Positions 52,861-64,000 of a DNA stretch of 64,000 bases are shown here, piece by piece. The translations under genes and the position numbers were made by a program. The notes below the pieces were generated by a model that saw nothing but the letters and a program-made list of their open reading frames with translations, did not search any database and had not been told where the DNA came from. Each line of letters opens with the position of its first letter. Position 1 is the first letter of the stretch. Origin of the DNA: Pyrocephalus nanus (taxonomy: Eukaryota > Chordata > Aves > Passeriformes > Tyrannidae); contig CM076266.1 in assembly GCA_038380795.1 (NCBI GenBank), positions 13,290,001 to 13,354,000 of the forward strand, read 5' to 3'.

Positions 52861-55800
52861 AAACTGAGTCACTTCTACAAAATAGAAATACATTTTTTAC
52901 AAATAACAGATGAAGTGCAAACCCTTGCTCCAGTGGCACAAGACCTAACCTGACTGTAGAACAAGTGGATTCAAACACTTGGCCAGTATAAACACAAAAC
53001 CCATCTCTCTAATAAGGTCTGAAGCAGAGAAATTATGCACGACTGGAATTAGCATTTTTCAGATTATATCCATATATAAGATGTGGGACTAATGTTTTCA
53101 GCTCAAGTGTCTGCACACAAAGATGTGCTGTCTTCACTAACCGCCCAACTCAGCCAAACTCTGATGTTCTTACACAACTTCCTTTGCAAAACTATTGCCC
53201 CCAAGCATTGGACAGGAAGCTTAGGCCACAGGCTGAGGTATCAGGACTTCACTACTGATACAGTAGTTAGACCTTGTTAGTTATCCATCCAAGAACTTGT
53301 TGGCTACAGTAGGAATAGGAATTAACTTAACAGGTTTGTGGATTTGAGATTCTGAAGTCACAGAAGGAAACATCACAATGAGAGATGCATTATGCCATTA
53401 ACTAAGTATTATTCAATACGCATTTACAGTAAGCTCCATTCCCAGCATTTAATGCATGTAGCACAGAGATATTCTGTTCTGCTCATTCTCTTATTTTGAA
53501 ATGCATCTTAATTGCTTAGGCCTAGTCTTTCATCACATATCCAAGAGGGAATGTAGGAATGGTCATACTGAGCAGGGACTGTAACCACCTTCCCTTCCTG
53601 TGTCACATCACGTAAATGAAACGGCATTTGTGGTACCAAAACAGTTTCCAACAAAAGGGTGCCCTGCTCACCTCATTTAATACTTCCTGGAGTTCATTTA
53701 TGAAAAGATGGCATCTTCACCACACCCACTGGTCTCTTCAGATCAAAGGAGACCAGTGGAAGGTATCACAGGGAACTTTAATGTTCTATTCATTCTGCAG
53801 TTTCATACTCCTGGGATGTCAAGTCAGAAGCCTTCACTGGCATTTTTTGTTGGGTTTGATTTTTTTTCTATAAGAAAAGAGGTGAAACATTATTCCAACG
53901 CAAGCTGAGTATTTTTAGCCAGCCATAGCACGAGGCATCTGCCTTCGTCACTAAGCAATTTCCTTTATATAATAAAGAGAAAAACACAGTTGAAGAAAGT
54001 ACTGAGGTGCTGATGCCAGAAGAGACTAACTCAGTATCTGTGGGATTTTCTGAGGAAGAAGTACCCCTCTCTTTTTGGCAACTAAGGATCTCAGTTTTGT
54101 AACTCTTTATACCACTGCTACTTTCCCCATTGTGTCAATAGTTACTTGCAAGTAAGCACTGGAACCCTATTATGTATGTGATGTAACTATATAGTCTAAA
54201 AACCCCATACATTTTTAGGGACAGCTATTCTGACAGTCTTATTTCAACAAGCTGATCTGTATTTCTGCATCCATATGTACTGGGCATCACCAATTAAAAG
54301 CCTTTGCTATCCTACCTACTAATGTAAACTAATTTATGTAAACAGAATGGTGAGGTGCACAGAAACTGCAAGAGCATAAGATAACCACTGTTTTCCAGAT
54401 GGGATTGACTGGAGAAGCAAGATCCATAACAGCTCAGTAAGTCAAGATTTTTTGTGAGGTTGTGGTAAGCATAAATACAGGATAACAAATAGGTTTCTGT
54501 CTCCACAGAGAAGTAATCAAACATGTCCTAAAGCTGTCAGCATCAGTGGCAAGTGGTACTGCAAATGAAGACAAAAATATCTTCAAATGTTTTCAGATCT
54601 GCACTGATTATTAATTTATGTTGTTCATCTGAATAACATAACTTTTGAAGTTGACATCGGGAATCCACATAAACTAACTAACTATCTAGGTTAGACTAGA
54701 GATACAGGTTTGGGAACTGCAGTATATAATTTGTACATTGTACAATGTTCAAATTTAAACCTTCCTCTCTAACAAAGAAAAACAAATAAAGAATTTGGGG
54801 GTTTTATTCTGAGACTTTCATAGGTAGCAGTGAATTCTCTTTAACATAATATTGCTGACAACTAATTATTGACAAAAATACAACACATTTTAACAAACAA
54901 GTTCAACAACACTCTAGAATATTCTCCTGGGATTGTGTATTTTCAACTCCAAACAAATAGTTCACTCTTTTCCAAAAGCTGCAGAGTTACACTTTAGTTT
55001 AAGCCCTGTTTGTATTCTCATGCAATTGTTCAACTCTGTAAATATCCATAAAATATTTCTAGAATACATTTGAAAGGTAGGAACTACTCAGAAATAACTT
55101 TTTGCTTAATGCTAATTAAGTTAGAGTATGCTAGCTGGTAAAGAAGAGTAAAGAAAAGAGAAATAAAATAATCATTATCTAGTATTTACCAGTTATCAAT
55201 ATCTTTGTATTTCAGGCTTAATTATATCCACATTCACCAAAGTAGAAATATTAATGAGAACATGGTATTTGACTAAATACACTGCAACAGGGTCAGATCT
55301 AAAACCAAAGTTTTATTGTCCAAGATGGGATGTGAATGAACTCGGATATGTCAGTCTTAAGAGCTCTTTACATGGCTATAGTTTTTCTCCTGTTAACAGC
55401 TACAAATTTTTCAGTGCCCACAGGGCTGCTGCTTACACCCAAAACCCAGAACACACGCCTGATACCATTAGGGGTTTCAATTAGCTTCAAGGTTACAAAA
55501 CCTACCTCATACTTTCATATCAAACTTGACCTATGAAGCCAACAAAGCTGTTATTACCCTTTAAAATGACATAATCCCTTCCTGGGATGTTTTTGAAGCA
55601 CCTTCTGCAGCACAGAATCAGGATTCCTGTCCTGAAAGTGTAGGATACACTCAATTCCTCCTCTGTCTAAGAACATTAAATCTTACCTCCCCTGGGAAGA
55701 CTTTAGCTACCACACTGGTCAGGGTCTGCCATCTGTACACCATCTCTACTTCCTTACCATAGCTGTTCCTCTCAGGACTTTTTCTTAGGAAAGGTCAGGA

Positions 55801-58800
55801 ATTTATAATCTTGTTTTTGGGTGTATTTTAATTAACTTTAGTTATTGAAAAATCAGCCCTGTCTTCCTACCTCTTTGAAGTGCTTGTTTGTTCAGTGGAA
55901 GGAAAGGGACTTCATCAAGGGCAAGTAACTCCATCCTCAGAGTTATGGAGCACTCTGTGGAAATGCTGCCTGTTATCCCACTGAAATGCAAACCAGACTT
56001 AAGAGAAATACCAAGATTTTAGATTACCATTGTTAGATAAGACAAATATTACTTCCAGCCATTAACAAACTTGTCCAGGAATCTGGAGAAAGAAGTCTTG
56101 GATTCTCCATGCCTCCTCCTATGAACTTAATTTTTAATGTAAGTAGTCATGTATTGTGTAGACAATTTGTGCACACAGAGATCTAGTTACCATACTCAGG
56201 AGCAGATATTTGGAGTTTACGTGCAACAATTTACAGTACAAACTTATGTCTGGCTCTTAAGACTATTTTCCACAGCAGTTTCATAGATGCCATTGTAGTT
56301 CTCTTGGGTACCATCGGTGTGGGATGTTCTTCAAGGTTTCACCCCATCTGGCACCTCTGAAATGAGGCACAAGTACATCTGCAGCTCAGGTTCTGGCTCT
56401 GCAGGACTCTGTTCTTCAGGCAGTTCTGCTTCTCTCATCATTGGATATATCAGCTTCCCAAACACTGAAGGAGGACGAGGCGTAGCACTCTGGACTCATT
56501 TCATACTATTCCTGAACACTGAGCTAAGACAGTAGGCACTACTACCTTTTCAAGCCCATTTGTTGCAGTATATTCCTTTATTTTGCCTCAGGTACCTACT
56601 GGGTTTGCCAGGCTGTTTCTTTTTTTTTTTTTTTTAGCTTAGATGCTGCTTCTAGGTCCAACTAAGCTTTCTGCTACAATTATTGACTGATTTGAACAAA
56701 CAAAACATGCTGATTTGGGCTAAATGTCACATAAATCACCTGGTCATGTTATCAGCTACATTCTCTGTGTTTTCGAACACCTTAATCTTACATTACATTG
56801 CTAAAGATTCTAAGCAGATGAATTAATCAGGAATATAATCTTTAATCACATTTAAAATGCATTTAGTCATTGTCCTTGTGATTTTATTAATTTGATAGGC
56901 TTATTTCCTTATCAAGTATGTATTTTAAAACCATGCTGCTGTCTTTACACCACTTCTCCACATTATTGCAAAGTTCATATTTGGTTTTAATAGGATTATT
57001 TTCGTATCAGCAATTCCATTAAGTGTGTTTCTCTTTGCTGGGCATCGGCCCAAGATCACAGACAACTAATCTCTAAAAAGTGACCTACATACTTAACCAT
57101 TGTCTTGCTCATATGCAACACTAATTGGCTCATATTTTATGTTGGATCTATACACAATTTCTCTCGTGCAACTGCATAAATCATTATAAATTAGTAATTT
57201 TTCTGTATATGAAGACTTTTTGAAGAGTTAATTCAGACAGATAAAATTGCCCCATATCTGAACCAAAAATTAAGTTCATAAGACATGGTTAACCATGTTT
57301 TAAATACAGTCTTTCTGCAGTGAATCGTAAACCCATGTAAGCACTAGGTTTATTTGCTTAGAATTTCAGCAGAGGTAGGCATTGCAATCAGATTTTTTAC
57401 ATAATCTCCTATAAACTGATTCTTTCAGACTCTTTAGGCAGGCTGTACAGCTGAAATTTTGCATTTTCAAAACTTTTGCAGAGGGCAGAGGAGTGAGTGT
57501 GTGAGGAAATACTTGGGCCAGATTTAAAACCTATTATGAAACTTTAGAGTACAGCTTTGATAATTTTATTATGGGAGTGTTCTTGTTGCGAGAAAGCTTT
57601 CTCTAGCTTCAAATTTGAGCATTACTTTACCTTCATACACATGAAAAGGCTGTTGGATATCTCTGTAGGCATTCCCTGTGTGTGAAATGTGTGCAAAAAA
57701 GAATAACAAGCTCCACCGCCCAAGGTGGAAGCTGACCACCTTGCCAATGAAAAATTCAGACTTGAACATTGTTACCTAGAGGCAAATAGGTCAAACTCCT
57801 CAAACCATGGCACTGAGAAGATTGAAAAACAAACTAAAAGGAGCAGATGGAAAGTGATACTTGCAGAAATAACTTGAACAAGCTCTCTTTTATCTGGTTT
57901 TGGGCAAATGTGCAGTACAAAGCAGGTTTCTTTTGTGAGTCGTTTACTATGGGGATGTGCTACAAGTGTGTCACTAGAGATGGCTCTGAGCTGAGGCCTG
58001 CAGATATTGCTGAGCATATTTGCACGAGTTGTTTCTCTTCTCCCCTCACACATTTCCAAGTCAGACAGTGAGACCTCTGCTGTTAGTAAAAGTGCTCTGC
58101 TGTGTTATGAGGGAAAATCCATTTCTGTTCCTCAGGGAGTTAAAGGCAAATGTGGGAGACCAAACAGAAGACTTAAGCATTTCCAGGGCTAAAACATCCT
58201 CTGAAAAATTGTAGCATTTATTTATTTCATCCTTGAAAGGAAGGGCAGGGTGGTGAACTGGAAACAGAAGAACGGATCTACTCAAACAGCAAGAGCTAAT
58301 GTTAGGTGTTGTTTGAGCATAAATTTCTAACCTCAGAAATGCTCCAGGCTGGAAAAGAGATCTAGCATTGGCCAAACCAGCTACACTGAAAACATCTGGG
58401 ACAGCAAATCAACTTTCTAAGCTTTGCAGTCATACACTACAGTGAAAATGCTTATAGCCCTCTTCAGACTGTATCAGCTGCAACACAAATTTTTTAAGAA
58501 CTGCTTTAAACTGTGACCAAGTTAACGCTACATTTATGACTGGAAATTGCACGACATGAGTAATTGATTTAACTGTCAAATTATATAAATACTTAAATTA
58601 ATCTCTTACTCAATAACAACAATTCCCAAACCGTGTCTCTTAATTTTTCCCTGACTAGGCCCATAAACTTACCACATGGAAATTCATTTGTTGTTCTAGA
58701 CCTTGACATCACATCTCATGTATTTGACCAATTCTCTTGAATGTTTAGGTGTTCAGTTCACACCTCACAGGTGCTATGAAGAAACATGACACAGTCCTGT

Positions 58801-61800
58801 AAGAAATATGCATACAGACAGCCACTTGCAGACATGACTGTGGGGGACATCGAATACTATGTAATCATGGTTGTAATGCAAAAGCAAGCAATTTATTAGA
58901 AAAGTGAAATCCATCTAGCCTGAAGAATGATCTTCTTCATCACTGTGCCTTTATCTTTTCCTGTGTTCTGCATTCCCTGTTTTTACCTCCCTCTTCTATT
59001 TGTAGAATGATATTTCCAAATGCCTGGTTTAAAACTCCATTATTTCATTTCCCCTTCTCACCATTATGTTTCAAAAGATACTTAGATTTATTATATTTAA
59101 TGTTTGTGATCTAGAACTAATAACTACGGTGCTTCAATAGCAGTATTTGTAATATCATTTAGATATCATTGGTAATAGCATTTAGATAACGTATTATTAT
59201 TATTTCTATAAATAAAAATTAAATAACTCCCATTTTCACTAAGTGTGACTATTGGTCAGGAAGACTATAAATTGAAAATTTATCAATATGATTTTTTTTT
59301 CCTCTTAGAAGGCTATCAAATTATAAATCACTTATTTCTAACTACATATGAACACAGGAACCACTGAAGAAGTTAATTTGAGTCCTCAGTAGCCATGTAA
59401 TACCCCACTCCTCTTATTCCCCTACCCCAGGATACAAGAAATTTCCTACTTGTAGAATATCCTTTGGCTGCCTCATCAGTTTCAATATGAAGTGCAGACA
59501 TTTATACTCCACAAGGTGTCACTCTAAAACAGCTGGGAAAAAAATAGTCACTTTTCTGCTTCAAACTTCATCCAAAAGGTCAGAAATTACTAGCATTTAA
59601 ATTTAAGGGTGAACTACCAGACTCTAGTCAAAGCTACTACAATGCAACAGTAAAGGCATTTTTTCTTTTAAATAGTATTTTTCAAAACCAGTCTATTTCA
59701 AACTTATTTACCCAGCAAAAGTGTGCAAAATTGTCAGTAACTTTAAATCTGGAAGAGCATTCAGCAAGTATATTATCAGGATACATGCTACTGTCTTTTA
59801 ATCAACTGCTGCTGGCTTGGTGAAGAGGCAGAGAACGACATCAGACCCAATAGCTTAGGTCTGCAAGGTATATGATCTTTAATAAAATACATTTTCTTTA
59901 TAAATACACTGTCCTTTTAAACAAATATGGTATATTCCATAGAAATTTGAACATCCTCCAAAAATATAAATAGTTGTCAGCAATAAAAGTAACAAAACCT
60001 CACTTTCTATGGTTCACTTGCAATCATTAAATTAATTCTCTAACCTAACAGGAGAGAATTCCCAGTAAGTTTTCTTATACTTAACAAAGCTTACTTTCCA
60101 AATTTTCCTTTAGTAAGTCCATGCCCTCATTGCTAAATACCTATTTTCATGAAGTTTTGAGAGATCTTTGATACAGCAACTTTAATTGATGTCAACCATC
60201 AGGTTCAAAACATATCAGAAGAAATCAGACACAGACATGAGACTGTCATCTCACAGGAAACAAGATTAGTATTTCAAGGAAATGAAAATCATCTATGAAA
60301 AAGAACAAAGAACATATGGAACAGGTCTGTTAGCATTACGGAGATAGCTACAGGTGACAATTTACACAAGATATAATACAAACTGGAAGCAATTTTGAAA
60401 TGTTAACGCTTTTCATCCTGTGCTCAATGCTGCAGAGCTCTAATCCCTGCATAGACTAACAGCCTTCTTGCACAAAAAATACAGGAAAAGTCCCACAAAT
60501 AAACTCACAATACCTGCCTGCTGGTGTTACTCTGTAACAGTACAGCTTTCAAACACTTTGTTCAGTCTATCCTGACTTTTATTAATGTTTCTCTCTAGCT
60601 ATATTTCATGTCAGGCCCATTTCTAGTAGACACACTTTAGAAAGGCTAATTAGGCCAGGCCTCAAATGAGAAAAGCAGACAAATGTCTGCTTCAAAAATA
60701 TAACAGATTTGGGCTGCTCACCTGTGTCAAGAAAGCTGCATGTCTGGATCTCTGACATAACTGAAAACTTCTGTTAAAGATGCAGGGGTGTAAGGATTTA
60801 AGCATTTTCTGATTTGTATGGCAGCTGACAGACTTCAGAAAGCTTCTAGTTCACACAAACAGAATCTTGAGAGAATGTAGTTCTTCAAAATCAATTTCAT
60901 CATGCAAAATACCTCAGTATGCACTAAACTTCAAAATGGGTTTGCAGTTCTCTCACTTCTGTAAGAACTAATGAAAGCTAGAAATGTGATGAATACCTTG
61001 CTGAGGGGGAAAAAAAAAATCTTAAGAGAACTGTTTTAGAAAAAGCAAATCCCATGGCCCTGAGTGGGCTCGTTAAACAACTCTGCAGCAGCTTTTACCT
61101 GGTGTGAGCACAAACACACTGGGGAGGGCAGAATCATGGAAGTGAGAACATTAGAAGCCTCATTCAAGGATGTCTGGAAATAATATTTTCAAAGCCACAA
61201 AATAAAAACAATGGCTTGGCTAGGTAACCAGATTTCTGAATTGTGACATTTTTATAGCTATAATTCCATTCATGAGATGTGTTAATCACACCCGATTCCA
61301 CTGACATAGGCTATTAAAGGAGAGGAAAAACCTCAGCAGTAACAATAACAAATAGACTTCCTTCACTCTTTTTTCCATTCAAGTCACACACAATACAATG
61401 AAGTTATTTTTTTTCCTTAGTCTGCATAGGGCACTCAACTCTCACATACTCTCTCTCTTTGTAAGATCATTCATATGCACAGCTTCTGTTTCATACTATA
61501 TCAAACAAGCCAGTTGCAAGAAGGAAGTTCTTACTCAGAAGTAGGAAAAAACAGAAACCTAAGAAAAAAAGATTAGAAAAACTCATTAGACACAGAAGAA
61601 ACTGATTTTTGCTAACTGTCATTGCCTGCCTGAATAAGATGCTATCAAATTACCCCAGAACTTAAATAACTCATTTTCTTCAGTTTTTAAAGCAAATACT
61701 AGAACCAACACAGCTTTTCATGGAATAATGAAATCATTGTTATCCCTCATCCAGAAGAGCCTCAAAACAATCCCCGACCAAATTAAGGCCCCTCCCCACA

Positions 61801-64000
61801 CAATATTTTATACATGAATGCTGACAACCAAAAGGCAGTTACTTCTGTCAGCTGCTTAACAGCTCAGCATTCACTGCAGTCTTGCCATGCACACACCCAC
61901 ACACTGAACATCAAGGGGATGAGACAGAAAAAAATGTGGGCAAAATGAGTCCATCCAAACCAGAAGCTGAGCAGACCCCTTTGTTTTCTCAGAAGGGATA
62001 CTTCATTCAGAAAAAAATCACACTAAATTTAGCTTTTACACTGATGGCTGCAGGATAACAGTACAGCTTAGCAATTATGTTTGATAAGAACAGAAGGGAA
62101 ACCAAATGGGAGACAACTTGCAATCCTTAGGACTGGGTTTATTTTTTGGCTGCATTGATACAATAATAATTCTTGCAAACAGCAGAATCTAAGGGAAATA
62201 ACAATTAAAAAAATCCCCCAAAGAAACTAAATCCACACCTATTCACACAATATGCTCATTTTAATCTCTTTTTTCCCAGGTTACAATAGCTGAGGCTGTT
62301 TAAGGGAGTTAAGAGAGAGATGCCTGGAAAACCTAGAGATTTTTCTTTGCAAATTTGCTTAAGAAACAGCTATGACTCAAAGCTGTACCTTAAGAGGAAG
62401 CTGACTATGACATTTCTCATCACCCACAACTCTAGATTGAAGACATTTTTCAAGAGACCATTTTCACTGAGCTACATGAAAATCTATTTGAAATTAAAAA
62501 AAAAATTAAAAATCTATGCAGTCTTGAGTACAACTTCCTTAAAGGACAATCCTCTAGCAAGCAGTCATAAAGAAATTTACAAACAGTTGTGTGGTTCAGC
62601 AAGAGAGAAGAGTTTTGTACCATAAGAATTCAGTTTTCTTACAGAAAGAAAAAGCAGTTATTTTGGCCTTTTTTTCTGATAACGAAGACAACAAATTCCT
62701 GATTCTGACAAATCCAAGCTCGGGCACTGCTCAAATTCTCTTGCAATAAACTAACTTGGATTCATTTCATGTTTCTTTATTAAGAATAATAACGTGTTGA
62801 AAAGGTTCTTTTGCCTGCACCACATCAAGCATCCTGTTTCACAAATCTGAACTGGAATCAGCTTCCTCTGGAAATTACATTGTTATCCAAAGCTCAGAGC
62901 TAGAATTTTATTAGGGAAATAGGTACTTTCCAATCTTGTCAAGTGACAGAGTGACACAACCATCAAGGAGGAGAATTAAGAGGGAACACCTCTTCAGTTA
63001 CTGTTTTTCCCAGAGCTTGCTAACAATGTAAAAAAGTACCAAGTTGTGTAAAAGGCATTAAAGCTAACAACACACACACACTACAAAACAGAAAGCAGGT
63101 TTTGATCTTGTGGTCAAGTAATTCCTTGGAAAGAATACTGAACCCAAAAGCGTAGTTCAATTGAATTCAGATCTCAGTCAAGCTTCAGTTTTCAGATTTC
63201 TTCCATGAAGAGTAAGAAGTAACAATGAATTAGTTCCAACTATTTCCACTTATTCTGCCCTTTGAAAGGAGCACTAGCAAGCACAGGACCTTATGCATAA
63301 ATGCAACCTTGATGAACAGTAAATCAAAAGAAAAATTCTCTTCCTGTTCATAGCACACGTGCACGTACTCTGGATTCCAGCACTGACACATATTCAGGAA
63401 CAGTCAGGACACTGATGTAGAACAAATTGAGTCCCACAACTGATCTAAAACATGAGAGGGCTAAACTGACACTTTAAAGAGAAAAAAATATACTAAAGGA
63501 AAACTTTATATTATTTATTTTCCTTTGCAATCTAAACTAATTTTTAAGTGCTAGTATATATCCTATCTATTGCTTTAAACCTCTGACATGCCTCTTGAAC
63601 AGAGACCCAGTCTCCAGCATTGCCATCTCACTGAAATATTTTGGAACCTAAGGTTTTTGGTATTATTTCTCTGACAAACCCCAGTGGTACACAGACTTTT
63701 CCTTCAAACCTTTATTTAATCTCAAGTAAGTATCTCAAAATTTTCAGTGCACATCTCCCAATCCAATTCAGAACTTTTCAGGGTTTATTGCTTTAAATAG
63801 TCATCTAACAGTGGATTCTTGGCATTAGCGCACACCTGCCTTTGCCCATTTGGAAATAAGTTATTTCCTTCACCAAAATATACATCTTGGTTCTAATTTA
63901 CCAACTGTAGATTTTAAATGTTCTTAGTCATCAACAAATTTGCTCATTCTTACTTTAAAACACAGAAATGTGTGTTGTTAATTCTGAATTGAAATGAGAT
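52861..64000. other. Upstream flank of CCNY, right part
   Basis: This is AT-rich sequence with a T-run near 56617, an A-run near 61011 and a short CA run near 63069. No exon, RNA gene or transposon recognised. The longest plus-strand frame at the end (62320-62625) has lysine-rich random composition and no known domain. Confidence 0.5.

Noticed and set aside
62320..62625. 101-codon plus-strand frame near the right edge
   Set aside because: Lysine-rich, no recognised motif, no splice or promoter context; fits chance in AT-rich DNA.
41000..64000. Exons of CREM, the upstream neighbour in mammals
   Set aside because: No sequence encoding the bZIP region or its terminal exon was recognised on the minus strand.
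1..64000. CRISPR arrays, operons, insertion sequences or prophage
   Set aside because: No regularly spaced repeats and no prokaryotic gene organisation; the window is vertebrate nuclear DNA.

Overview
The window is vertebrate nuclear DNA, almost certainly from a bird. Two 3' fragments of CR1, the dominant avian LINE, carry the typical CR1 tail ending in ATTCTATGATTC. Shorter CR1 tails and a probable solo LTR that matches my memory of an avian ERV family fit the same picture. A neoavian or songbird host is plausible but was not tested. The DNA is AT-rich, intron-like and intergenic, with no operons or dense genes.

The only protein-coding sequence I can support is the first coding exon of cyclin Y (CCNY), on the minus strand at 40120-40273. 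It starts with the myristoylation-type N-terminus MGNTTSCC and ends in a clean GT donor in phase 1. It lies in a strong CpG island of about 1.5 kb (roughly 39600-41090), which is the promoter and 5' UTR region. Everything to its left (1-40119) reads as part of CCNY intron 1; I found no second exon, so the intron is probably longer than 40 kb here. Everything to its right is upstream flank. In mammals the neighbour on that side is CREM, but no CREM exon was recognised.

Layout. 1-10076: AT-rich intron with poly-A and trinucleotide runs. 10077-11014: CR1 fragment, antisense to CCNY. 11015-39600: intron with small microsatellites, a GC-rich patch near 13 kb, an adapter-like CpG-rich 16-mer at 23672 beside a 13-bp direct repeat, and a CR1 tail at 33.57 kb. 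39600-41090: CpG island with CCNY exon 1. 41891-42645: second CR1 fragment. 43611-43680: CR1 tail. 44823-44937: long pure TTATA repeat. 52309-52860: probable solo LTR in the CCNY sense direction. 52861-64000: AT-rich flank with nothing recognised.

I found no new multi-gene system. The observations most worth following are the adapter-like insert with flanking direct repeats, the mosaic divergence between the two CR1 copies, and the promoter-proximal and LTR sequences that could influence CCNY transcription.
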